A stretch of DNA of 64,000 bases from Carboxylicivirga linearis (lineage in GTDB: Bacteria > Bacteroidota > Bacteroidia > Bacteroidales > Marinilabiliaceae), in assembly GCF_018271995.1 (NCBI RefSeq), contig NZ_JAGUCO010000001.1, positions 434,001 through 498,000 of the forward strand. Direction: 5' to 3'. Below, one piece after another: positions 48,152 to 56,471 of the stretch. Position numbers and translations under genes: made by a program. Numbering within the stretch: position 1 is the stretch's first letter; each line of letters starts with the position of its first letter. The notes under the pieces are model-generated. The model was not told the origin of the DNA. It did no database searches and saw nothing but the letters and a program-made list of their open reading frames with translations.

Positions 48152-48760
48152 GTGAAAACTAACCTACTCAATCAATCATCACATCCCGGTACTAATTATG
48201 AACATGACAATGGCTTAAAAGTGACTTTTGATTTTTCATATGAATTGAAGTCAGGAGGTAAAGCTGCAGGTAAAGTCATTTTTAATAGCAAAGAAATTGA
48301 ATATGAAGTTACCAATAGCGGAAATCCTCTTTTTGAGCTTCTTAAAGGTATGGCGAAGCTTATTTTTGAGCCCTCTCATATTTGGGGTGAAGAGAATGTA
48401 AGCTGGGTAGATTGGTACGATGAAGCAGATTGCTTAAGGTGGGTTATATCAACAGAGGATGGCGCTAATGTGGCTGTTAAGCTTATTCATTATGAAGATG
48501 TTTTTGATGAGTCAACAGGTTCATTGATTGTTGAAGGAGAAATGGATATGCCAGATTTTTACTATGCAATCATTCATAAGTTGGATCGGTTCATTAAGCG
48601 TTTGGGGTTATTAAATTACGAACAAAAATGGCAAAAGGATGAGTTTCCGTTAACCTACTTTTTATTATTAAAAAAATACCTGATTGAAAAAGGATGTTGG
48701 ATCCCAACTAATGAAAAGGTAGGATCATTAAATGATGAACTCGATTTTTTATTGGCATAA
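48152..48760 (+). CDS. Unknown soluble protein
   Basis: This 202-residue protein starts with GTG. It has no signal peptide or membrane helix and is acidic, with several tryptophans (SWVDWYDEADCLRWV). The second half is helical (MPDFYYAIIHKLDRFIKRLGLL, then LTYFLLLKKYLIEKG). I recognise no family. It lies 91 nt after the lyase gene and 92 nt before a histidine-kinase gene, on the same strand. Confidence 0.6.
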   Translation: MKTNLLNQSSHPGTNYEHDNGLKVTFDFSYELKSGGKAAGKVIFNSKEIEYEVTNSGNPLFELLKGMAKLIFEPSHIWGEENVSWVDWYDEADCLRWVISTEDGANVAVKLIHYEDVFDESTGSLIVEGEMDMPDFYYAIIHKLDRFIKRLGLLNYEQKWQKDEFPLTYFLLLKKYLIEKGCWIPTNEKVGSLNDELDFLLA

Positions 48761-48852
48761 AGTAGGCTTGTAACGTTATCTTTTGGTTATAGATTAATAA
48801 ATTTAGCTAATAAATTTATATATTAGAGATAACGATAATTTTTCAATCCTGA

Positions 48853-50418
48853 ATGGAGCAAGAGCCTACATACGAAGAACTACAGGAAGAAGTCAAAAGA
48901 TTAAAGACCTTATTGGATAATAGAGAAGAAGAGAATCTTATTCAGCAACTTAAAGAGAGTGAATCGAGATTTAAAGCTTTATCTGATGCTGCACACGAAG
49001 GGATCTTTATTCATGATAAAGGTTTGGGCCTTGTTGTGAATAATGTCGGTTGTGAAATGTTTGGTTATGCACCGGGTGAACTGGTAGGCATGCACGCCTT
49101 AGAGATTTTTACCGATGAGTCGAAAGAAATTGTAATGGATAACATTAAAAATGGTGTTACTTATCCATATGAGGTGGTTGGTCTGAGAAAAGATGGATCT
49201 ATTTTTGATGTTGAAATTACAGGAAAGAATTGTGAGTATGAAGGTCGGATTGTACGAGTAGCTGCTCTTAGAGATATTACAGATAGGAAAATTGCAGAGC
49301 AGGCTTTAAAAGACAGTGAGAGTAAGTTTAGGGAAGTTTTTGAAAATGCGGGAGATGGCATATTAATTGGTAATCTCAATGGTCAGATGATTGAGGTCAA
49401 CGATGCATTTCTTAAAATGACGGGATATGAGCGAGAGGATATATTGGGATTTCATATTAAAAAAATATTTTCACCTGAATCGTTGAAAACCAAGCCGCTT
49501 AGATTTGATATATTAAATGAGGGGCAATCTGTAATATTTGAAAGAGATATTATTGGTAAAGATGGTCAGGTTATTCTGGTTGAAATGAACTCCAAAAGGC
49601 CACATGCTAATTATTACTTATCGATTGTGCGTGATTTGAGAGAGAGGCAACGTGCTGCCAATGAGCTTAAAAGGAAGAATAAGGAGCTTTTAGAAGCTAA
49701 GGAAAAGGCAGAGGAGAGTGATATGCTAAAGAGTTCTTTCTTAGCTAATATGAGTCACGAGATTCGAACACCAATGAATGGGATATTAGGATTTGCTGAA
49801 TTGATTAGAGCAGCAGATTGCGACGAGAAAACCCGGATGGATTATCTGGATGTGATTATAAGTAGTGGACATCAGTTATTGGATATTATTAATGATGTAC
49901 TTGAAATTTCGCGAATTGAAACGGGACAGATCAATATTTTGGAAGCAAAAGTAAAAGTGAATGATCTAATCAAGGATATTGGAATATTTTTTCAGCCACT
50001 GGCCCGTCAGAATCACAATGAAATTAAATATGAGTTCCCGAATGAATCTGAGAATCAAATTTTGATTACAGACGAAATGAAAGTTCGTCAGATCCTTACC
50101 AACCTTGTAAATAATGCACTTAAATTTACTTTAAATGGAACAGTGAGTGTTGGGTATGGTATTGAAGATAATTGGATTAATTTTTATATAAAGGATACGG
50201 GAATTGGAATACCTCAAGATTTTATTGATAAGGTATTTGAAAGATTTCTACAGGCTGAGTATGATGATCAGATGAAGCAAAAAGGTACTGGTCTGGGATT
50301 AGCTATCTGTAAAAAACTGGTAGATATTTTGGGAGGAGATATTTGGGTGAAATCTGTTGAGAATGAGGGGTCCACTTTCTATTTTAAACTGCCGTTAAAT
50401 AAAAAAGCTGACTCTTAG
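48853..50418 (+). CDS. Cytoplasmic PAS-PAS sensor histidine kinase
   Basis: The 521-residue kinase has an N-terminal coiled coil (about 1-37), PAS domain 1 (about 38-145), PAS domain 2 (about 155-265), then HisKA with phosphoacceptor H302 (NMSHEIRTPMNG). HATPase_c has N box NLVNNALKF, G1 DTGIGIP and G2 KGTGLGLAICK. No membrane segment is present, so it would sense an internal signal such as redox or a ligand bound by PAS. No response regulator is adjacent. Confidence 0.92.
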   Translation: MEQEPTYEELQEEVKRLKTLLDNREEENLIQQLKESESRFKALSDAAHEGIFIHDKGLGLVVNNVGCEMFGYAPGELVGMHALEIFTDESKEIVMDNIKNGVTYPYEVVGLRKDGSIFDVEITGKNCEYEGRIVRVAALRDITDRKIAEQALKDSESKFREVFENAGDGILIGNLNGQMIEVNDAFLKMTGYEREDILGFHIKKIFSPESLKTKPLRFDILNEGQSVIFERDIIGKDGQVILVEMNSKRPHANYYLSIVRDLRERQRAANELKRKNKELLEAKEKAEESDMLKSSFLANMSHEIRTPMNGILGFAELIRAADCDEKTRMDYLDVIISSGHQLLDIINDVLEISRIETGQINILEAKVKVNDLIKDIGIFFQPLARQNHNEIKYEFPNESENQILITDEMKVRQILTNLVNNALKFTLNGTVSVGYGIEDNWINFYIKDTGIGIPQDFIDKVFERFLQAEYDDQMKQKGTGLGLAICKKLVDILGGDIWVKSVENEGSTFYFKLPLNKKADS

Positions 50419-50430
50419 GCCAGCTCTTTT
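50402..50430. terminator. Bidirectional terminator between convergent genes
   Basis: A stem of AGCTG (50406-50410) with CAGCT (50421-50425) is flanked by A and T runs. It overlaps the end of the kinase gene and lies just before the stop of the convergent gene at 50434. Confidence 0.6.
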
Positions 50431-50433
50431 TAT

Positions 50434-52902
50434 TTATCCTTTCTGATTAACCGATATTTTTTGGTGAACAAGGTTGGTTAACATCTCGTAAGATGATTGT
50501 TCCGGATATACGGGTTTAAGAAATTCAACACTTACTTTTCTCCAGGGTTTAGGAAACTTTGAACCTTTGGGTAAAGCATCTTTAGCCCCTTTAATTGATA
50601 CCGGAACAATGGGTACGTTTAACTCCTTGCTTAAAATGGCAAACGTCTTTTTAAATTCACCTAAAGTGCCATCAAACGATCTTGTTCCTTCAGGGAAAAT
50701 GATCAGGTTTTTCTTCTTTTTTAACGCTTCACCCATCTTTTGAATAGATTCTTTAAGGTCTTTATTCAAATCCATGATGATCACATGGTGGCGATTGGCA
50801 ATGTATTTCAGAAATTTAGAGTTAACATGCTTCTCTTTGGCATAGAAGTAGGTGTTTCTGATTGTTTGCTTCTTTAAAAATGAGGCTACAAACAAACCAT
50901 CGAAAAAACTCTGGTGATTAGGTGCAATAATACACGGCCCCTCAGGTATATTTTTCATCCCTTTGCCCTTAAAACGGAAATACAAACGGAAGAAATACTT
51001 CGAAAACTTAACAAAAAGAGTGCCTGTAAGCCAGGTTTTTGGAAGTTGAAGATTTACTTTTTCCTTAAGAATGTTTGACCAGTTAATTTTTTCAATTGAA
51101 AGGCGGGTACGCTTTGAAGCAACAAATTCACTAAGTTTTAGTACGGATGGAAATTCAACCAATTCATTAACTTCCATCTCAACACCAAAAGTGGATTGTA
51201 AAAATACCTGCAAACCTACTTTATCAAGGGAGTCCATTCCCAAATCCATTTCCAGATGATGCCCCGGACGAACATCGCAATTCTTTTCATTTGCGATGAA
51301 GTCGCTTATCACCTGGTATTCTTTTAATGATATTTCTTCAGTTACCTCTTCTTTTTGAGCAACCTTGTTTTCATTTGCCAGTTCCTGAAGCATAAAGCGC
51401 TGAAGCTTACCTAATCTTGTGCGAGGTAATTCAGAATGATAGATCGTAAAAGCAGTAATCTTTTTGTATGGAGCAACAGACTGATTGTATTTGTCAATTA
51501 CTTCCCATTTTAAAGTATTATAAATGCCCTCTTCGTCTTGATTGTTTAATTCAGCCTTATTAGGAACTATTATTGCTCTTAACTGATCTTTATCGGCAAA
51601 TACTCCAATATCAGAAACGCAGGCGGCCATGTTTTCAATTTTGGCCTCTATTTCTGAAGGGTTAATATTCTTACCATTAGATAATACTATAATCTCTTTC
51701 TTTCTTCCGGTAATATATAAATAACCATTCTCATCTAAGCGGCCTAAATCACCGGTATGTAACCATCCATCTTTTAAAACCTCAGCGGTTTCATCAGGAC
51801 GGTTAAAATAACCTTGCATTACATTATCACCTTGTACTGTAATTTCTCCATCTTTTATTTCAACATGTGCACAAGGTAAAACTTGGCCCGGGCTACCAAT
51901 TTTTACTTTACCCGGACGAGTAAAGCTAATCATTGGAGCAGTTTCTGTCATGCCATATCCTTCCAATACCTCAAAGCCCAGTGTTTTGTAATCATTTCCC
52001 ACTTCCGGATCTAAAGCAGCTCCACCTGAAACCATAAATTTCACAGCTCCGCCAAATTTAGCATGAACCGATTTAAATACAGTACGGGAGAATTTTTCGG
52101 AATTGAGTTTCTCAGCTAATGAAAACAATGATTTGGCTATCAAACTATTGTCAATTTTGGTACGAATTCCTTTGCGAATTGCGGCATATAAACGTGGTAC
52201 CCCAATAATAATACTAACCTTATTGTCTTTAAGTGTTTGTAAAATATCATCCGATGCCATTGATGGGGACATTGCAATTTTTGCTCCAACAAATAACGGA
52301 ACCATCATTGTTCCCATTAAAGGGAATATATGATGTAGAGGTAGTAGCATCATCACCACTTCCTTATCAGAATATATTTTTACCCCATTGGATACTGCGT
52401 CAATATTAGACAGTAGGTTTTTGAATGAAAGCATAACGCCCTTTGGACTGCCAGTTGTACCTGAAGTATAGATAATAACGGCTGTTTTATTATCCTGCGT
52501 TTGCATCTTGTCTAAAACATAGTCGTCCGGTGCTGATTGCTTATCACATTCTTCAATAACAAATACTTTGGTATGGATTCCTGAATTTTCAATCGCTTTT
52601 TCCAGATCAGCCTTTTTATCTTTTGAGGTAAAGATAATTTCAGGATAACAGTCCTTTATAATATATGCAACCTCGTCAGTGGTTGACATAAAGTCAATAG
52701 GTATCATGGTTGCACCATGGTGCCATCCTGCATAGAAAGCATAAATCCATCCAAGCTGATTCTCAGAAAAAATGGCAATACGCTCTGCGGGTAAATCTTT
52801 TATTTGGTACTTAAAATTGGCAACTTTCTTATTAAGTTGTTTGTAGTTAATGGAACTTTGTCCACACACTATTGCGGTATTCTCTCCTGCATTACAAATC
52901 AT
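50434..52902 (-). CDS. Adenylation-ACP-acyltransferase triple fusion
   Basis: The 822-residue protein joins three lipid-metabolism modules. An AMP-binding acyl ligase (about 1-500) has IYTSGTTGSPKG, a GYGMTETAP-type motif and TGDLGRLDENGY. A carrier domain (about 520-600) has phosphopantetheine serine S558 in GMDSLDKVG. A PlsC-type acyltransferase (about 620-822) has H663-x4-D668 (NHQSFFDG) and FPEGTRSF. This suggests activation of a free fatty acid, loading on the built-in ACP and transfer to a lysophospholipid or similar acceptor, as in Aas but with its own ACP. A short hydrophobic stretch may anchor the last module. Exact substrates are unknown. Confidence 0.9.
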   Translation of the reverse strand: MICNAGENTAIVCGQSSINYKQLNKKVANFKYQIKDLPAERIAIFSENQLGWIYAFYAGWHHGATMIPIDFMSTTDEVAYIIKDCYPEIIFTSKDKKADLEKAIENSGIHTKVFVIEECDKQSAPDDYVLDKMQTQDNKTAVIIYTSGTTGSPKGVMLSFKNLLSNIDAVSNGVKIYSDKEVVMMLLPLHHIFPLMGTMMVPLFVGAKIAMSPSMASDDILQTLKDNKVSIIIGVPRLYAAIRKGIRTKIDNSLIAKSLFSLAEKLNSEKFSRTVFKSVHAKFGGAVKFMVSGGAALDPEVGNDYKTLGFEVLEGYGMTETAPMISFTRPGKVKIGSPGQVLPCAHVEIKDGEITVQGDNVMQGYFNRPDETAEVLKDGWLHTGDLGRLDENGYLYITGRKKEIIVLSNGKNINPSEIEAKIENMAACVSDIGVFADKDQLRAIIVPNKAELNNQDEEGIYNTLKWEVIDKYNQSVAPYKKITAFTIYHSELPRTRLGKLQRFMLQELANENKVAQKEEVTEEISLKEYQVISDFIANEKNCDVRPGHHLEMDLGMDSLDKVGLQVFLQSTFGVEMEVNELVEFPSVLKLSEFVASKRTRLSIEKINWSNILKEKVNLQLPKTWLTGTLFVKFSKYFFRLYFRFKGKGMKNIPEGPCIIAPNHQSFFDGLFVASFLKKQTIRNTYFYAKEKHVNSKFLKYIANRHHVIIMDLNKDLKESIQKMGEALKKKKNLIIFPEGTRSFDGTLGEFKKTFAILSKELNVPIVPVSIKGAKDALPKGSKFPKPWRKVSVEFLKPVYPEQSSYEMLTNLVHQKISVNQKG

Positions 52903-52992
52903 AACTCCTCAATTGCGTTGTAATCGAACAAATATAGAAAAAACAACTTGGTATTATTGTTTCTTCGATTTTAATTTAAAATAGTAACAGTA

Positions 52993-54216
52993 CTATAAAT
53001 AATCTGGTTTAACAGAGTGACCGCTCTGAATAAAGGGAGCAACAGCACGCTGGTAAATTCCTTGGACATAAGCAATAGTCATGCCATAGTTAGTAATAGG
53101 AATATGGGCTTCTTTAGCCAGATTAAGCCTATTGTGTAATTGTTTGCGGGTTATCATACAACCACCACATTGAATTACCAATGAATATTCTTCAATTGGC
53201 TTTTCTATTTTATCGAGACCTGCTACTACATCAAATGTTAGATCTTTACCTGTATATGCTGAAATCCATCTTGGAATTTTTACTCTTCCAATATCGTCGC
53301 ATGCAACATGATGAGAGCAGGATTCAAGCAGAAGAATTTTATCACCGTTTTTAAGATCATCAATTTTTGGTGTTCCTTGTAAATAGCTTTCAAAATCACC
53401 TTTAAAATGAGCCAGTAAGATGCTAAAACCGGTTAATGGGATATCTTTAGGGACAGATGCGTCAGCCTTTAAAAATAATTGACTGTCGGTAATAGCCAAT
53501 GCAGGTTTTATTTGTGTTCTTTTTAAAAATGAATCAACTTCTCTTTCTTTTAATACAATGCAAATAGCATCGTTATCAAGTATATCTCTAATAGCTTGTA
53601 CCTGGGGTAGAATAAGTCTTCCTTCCGGAGCTTCGATATCAATTGGAGTAATTAATAACACAATGTCACCATACGAAATTAAATCGCCAATCAATGAGGG
53701 TGTTGTGTAAGCAGATTCAGGAATGGCTTTCTTTATGGTTTTTACCAGTGGTTCGATTGAAGATGTTATGCTTGAAAAAGAGAGTATAGCACTTGCTCCC
53801 AGCTTATCTGCCATAAAGTTCCATTCAGAAGAGGGAGCTTCAATATCAATTTTATTGTGAATAATGATAAATGGGGTGTTCTGTTTTTTAAATGCCTCTA
53901 TTAGGTCTTTTTCTGGTTGATCCCATTGGTTATTGGCTACAACTAAAATAGCAAGATCAATGAGTTGTATTGCCTGAGTGGTTTTTTTTACTCTTTGTGC
54001 TCCCAGTTCTCCAATGTCATCTATACCTGCTGTGTCTATTAGAATCACCGGACCAAAGCCTGTTATCTCAAATGATTTTTTAACCGGATCGGTAGTGGTT
54101 CCTGCAATGTTTGATACAATAGCCACTTCTTGTTCGGCAAGTTTATTAATGATGGAACTTTTACCATTATTGCGTCTTCCAAAAATCCCAATATGTGGTT
54201 TACGATCTCTACTCAT
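52993..54216 (-). CDS. hydF: [FeFe]-hydrogenase maturation GTPase HydF
   Basis: The ATG at 54216 (MSRDRKPHIGIFG) is preferred over an upstream start. The 407-residue protein has an N-terminal GTPase domain with P-loop GRRNNGKS (13-20), G3 DTAGIDD and G4 HNKID, then a dimerisation region. The C-terminal 4Fe-4S part has cysteines in CSHHVAC (about 296) and QCGGCM (about 348). HydF is the scaffold that receives the diiron site made by HydE and HydG and delivers it to [FeFe]-hydrogenase. The position before CGGC is Q where many HydF proteins have H. HydE, HydG and the hydrogenase are not in the window. Confidence 0.93.
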   Translation of the reverse strand: MSRDRKPHIGIFGRRNNGKSSIINKLAEQEVAIVSNIAGTTTDPVKKSFEITGFGPVILIDTAGIDDIGELGAQRVKKTTQAIQLIDLAILVVANNQWDQPEKDLIEAFKKQNTPFIIIHNKIDIEAPSSEWNFMADKLGASAILSFSSITSSIEPLVKTIKKAIPESAYTTPSLIGDLISYGDIVLLITPIDIEAPEGRLILPQVQAIRDILDNDAICIVLKEREVDSFLKRTQIKPALAITDSQLFLKADASVPKDIPLTGFSILLAHFKGDFESYLQGTPKIDDLKNGDKILLLESCSHHVACDDIGRVKIPRWISAYTGKDLTFDVVAGLDKIEKPIEEYSLVIQCGGCMITRKQLHNRLNLAKEAHIPITNYGMTIAYVQGIYQRAVAPFIQSGHSVKPDYL

Positions 54217-54233
54217 GCTGATAAATAATACCA

Positions 54234-54241
54234 CAAAGTTA
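54234..54241 (-). promoter_or_regulatory. Candidate -7 element of hydF
   Basis: The minus strand reads TAACTTTG, which matches TAnnTTTG, 18 nt upstream of the hydF ATG. No -33 box is evident, and the leader would be very short. Confidence 0.4.
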
Positions 54242-54324
54242 GATTAAATGTAGGATATCTTACGGATTGAAAGTGCAAAAGATTAGATAGATAAGTTCTG
54301 GTCAAAGAATAATAGAAGAAAAAA

Positions 54325-54356
54325 GAAAAGGAGAGTGTTGGAAATCTCTCCTTTTC
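54325..54356 (-). terminator. Terminator of the 54379-54732 gene
   Basis: An 11-bp perfect stem (54325-54335 with 54346-54356) with a 10-nt loop is followed by a T-rich tract on the minus strand. It lies 22 nt after the stop codon. Confidence 0.8.
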
Positions 54357-54378
54357 AGGTAGTTTGGTGTTTTGGTGA

Positions 54379-54732
54379 TTATCCTGTATAAGCAAATAAG
54401 TTTTGCTTGATAAATATTTTATAAGTCAAAGTATCAAGCTGTTTAAATGGTAAAACAGCCATGTTATCAAAGCGTAAGTGGTGCTCAAATTGATTGATAA
54501 TATGATCAACCTCTTGTGCATATCCAGGGTACTGGTTTCTTATTTTCTTACAACTTTGTCTGATAATCTCAATTTTTACTTTGTTTTCTTCTTCTGGTTC
54601 TGCTAGGTATGATAAGCGATTGTTGATTTTTTGTAAAACTTTAATTTTGTTAGAGATGTTGAGTTCAATGTCTGTCCATGCCTTGGTACCGTTCTCGACC
54701 AATTTGTCTAGTACTTCGTTGCGAATCTTCAT
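54379..54732 (-). CDS. Small helical protein of unknown function
   Basis: The 117-residue protein is highly charged and predicted helical (KIRNEVLDKLVENGTKAW, then ISNKIKVLQKINNRLSYL), with no signal peptide or membrane helix. The C-terminus is FKQLDTLTYKIFIKQNLFAYTG. I do not recognise it. It has its own terminator and is separated by 320 bp from the K+ channel gene upstream. Confidence 0.6.
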   Translation of the reverse strand: MKIRNEVLDKLVENGTKAWTDIELNISNKIKVLQKINNRLSYLAEPEEENKVKIEIIRQSCKKIRNQYPGYAQEVDHIINQFEHHLRFDNMAVLPFKQLDTLTYKIFIKQNLFAYTG

Positions 54733-55052
54733 AGTTCTGTAGTTAGTAGTTTTATTCTCTACCTGTTAATTGCAGAACTTTCAAATCGTAACACGTTTTA
54801 AAGAAAAAAAATTAATTATTAGATTTACCCTTTAGAGAGATGTATTTATTAGAGAGTGGGTGTAAGTAGTATATATTCAAGGCAATACGGCGGTTTGATT
54901 TTATTTATATCCCATCGGATAGGATATTGTTTGGCTCAATTGTTATATTATTTAAGGAATTTTGTTGAACAAAATTGCAAGTTGGTGTATGAAAGTTATC
55001 TGTTTGTCTAAATTGTTTGCAAAATGGCCTGTTTTAATAGCAGAAACAATTT
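54733..55052. promoter_or_regulatory. Gene-free spacer with a 19-bp palindrome
   Basis: No gene is visible. A perfect 9-bp inverted repeat around one central base (54958-54966 and 54968-54976) looks like an operator more than a hairpin, since a one-base loop cannot fold. It would lie about 230 nt upstream of the small helical gene and 76 nt after the K+ channel gene. Confidence 0.35.
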
Positions 55053-56078
55053 TTACAGTCCTTCTTTTACTCCAAATATTTTTTCAAGTTGTTGTTTGCT
55101 TTGGCCAATTGAGATAATAATAAGGTATTGATTCTTATCAATGATTTGATCGTCGGAAGGATTCTTAACTACTTTATTATCGATAACCAAACCGATAAGA
55201 ATTACATTGATATCTTTTTTCATTTGAACAAAAGCATCAAAATATTTCATCCCTAAATATGGGTTTTGTTCATTCACTTTGAACTGTTGAATATCCTGAT
55301 CTTCCATGTCAATGCTGGTTGAAATTAGGTCTTCGGTGTATTCAGCTACGTGTGGTTCAAATAAATAACTGGCAACTAAACGAGAGGCAACTTCGCTTCT
55401 CGAAACAACATGTTTAATTCCAGTATTAATTAATGTTTCCTTTAAATCGGGGTTGCTGCAGTTGACAATGATATTTAAGTTCGGAAATTCTCTTTGTAGA
55501 TTTAAAACAAAAACAAGTGTTTCGGTATCTTCATTAAAATTGATAAACACAGCTTTTGATTTTTCAATATTAGCCTTTTTGTAGGCATCCATGTTATTGT
55601 AATCGGCAAACATAGCAAAACACTGATCATGTTGGTAGAGGTCTTTTATCAATTCCAAATCACTTTTTGAATTGGTAATAAATGCAATGTTGTGTCCGGT
55701 AGGAAAGATTTGATCTGCCACTTTTTTACCAAAGCTATTCCATCCAATAATCATATAATGATCCTCGAAATCTGTTCCGAAAAAACCGTTTTTCTTCTTT
55801 TCCATATATGTATTTATTCTGCTGCTTATTTCACCAATAAAGTAACCTATTACACCAAGGCTACCTAAAATTACAAATAGTCCAACTATTTTTCCAAAAG
55901 GAGTAACCGGATAAAAATCGCCATACCCAACTGTTGTTAAAGTTACTATTGCATACCAAAGAGCATCTGTTAACGATTGAATATTGGCATTAGGATCGGT
56001 ACGTTCCAGTACCGAGATTAGATAAATTAAAAACAGATAGACAATAAAACCTATAACCAATCCTGCCTTTTTCTTCAT
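55053..56078 (-). CDS. Two-helix potassium channel with RCK domain
   Basis: The 341-residue protein has two membrane helices around a pore loop with the selectivity filter TTVGYGD (48-54), then an RCK N-terminal Rossmann domain (from about 106, HYMIIGWNSFGKKVA) and an RCK C-terminal domain (about 255-335). This is the MthK/KtrA-gated channel architecture. It follows the SpeD-like gene by 12 nt and is the last gene of the 61509-55053 cluster. K+ efflux and polyamine levels both alter membrane charge balance, which fits its place here. Confidence 0.92.
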   Translation of the reverse strand: MKKKAGLVIGFIVYLFLIYLISVLERTDPNANIQSLTDALWYAIVTLTTVGYGDFYPVTPFGKIVGLFVILGSLGVIGYFIGEISSRINTYMEKKKNGFFGTDFEDHYMIIGWNSFGKKVADQIFPTGHNIAFITNSKSDLELIKDLYQHDQCFAMFADYNNMDAYKKANIEKSKAVFINFNEDTETLVFVLNLQREFPNLNIIVNCSNPDLKETLINTGIKHVVSRSEVASRLVASYLFEPHVAEYTEDLISTSIDMEDQDIQQFKVNEQNPYLGMKYFDAFVQMKKDINVILIGLVIDNKVVKNPSDDQIIDKNQYLIIISIGQSKQQLEKIFGVKEGL

Positions 56079-56090
56079 ATAGTTGATATT

Positions 56091-56459
56091 CTAATTGGTT
56101 TTAACTTCTGTTGTACAATTTAATTCTTCCATTTCGTTTTCCCACTTAAACGAAAAACTGCTTTGGTTGCATAAAGTTATAAAATTCACTGTCTTTTCTT
56201 TATTGCAACTGCTCAGTTCAATGTACGACCATCCACTATTAGTAAATGTGTGAATGGCCAGGTGTGATTCCGCTAATAACCAAAAAGCAGTAAAGCCATT
56301 TAATGGGAATTCATGGTCGGTGTAGTTTAATATTTTAAAACCACTCTTCTTTAAGGCAGAATTAAAAGCCGATATTAAATCTGAAGGTTGAGTTAAATGA
56401 ATCCAACCTTTTATATTAAAAATTCTGGGTGGCAGATCAACTGCTTTAATTTGTGTCAT
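56091..56459 (-). CDS. speD: S-adenosylmethionine decarboxylase (SpeD) homologue
   Basis: The 122-residue protein matches the class 1b proenzyme. The self-cleaving serine is S65 in AESHLAIHT, the proton-donating histidine is H70 and the catalytic cysteine is C85 (SSCN). The spacings S+5 and S+20 equal those of Thermotoga SpeD S63/H68/C83. It would self-cleave to form a pyruvoyl cofactor and decarboxylate AdoMet for spermidine synthesis. Some SpeD homologues have been reported to decarboxylate ornithine or arginine instead, so the substrate needs testing. It sits 12 nt from both the SpeE gene and the K+ channel gene. Confidence 0.82.
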   Translation of the reverse strand: MTQIKAVDLPPRIFNIKGWIHLTQPSDLISAFNSALKKSGFKILNYTDHEFPLNGFTAFWLLAESHLAIHTFTNSGWSYIELSSCNKEKTVNFITLCNQSSFSFKWENEMEELNCTTEVKTN

Positions 56460-56471
56460 TTTGCGTTTGCT

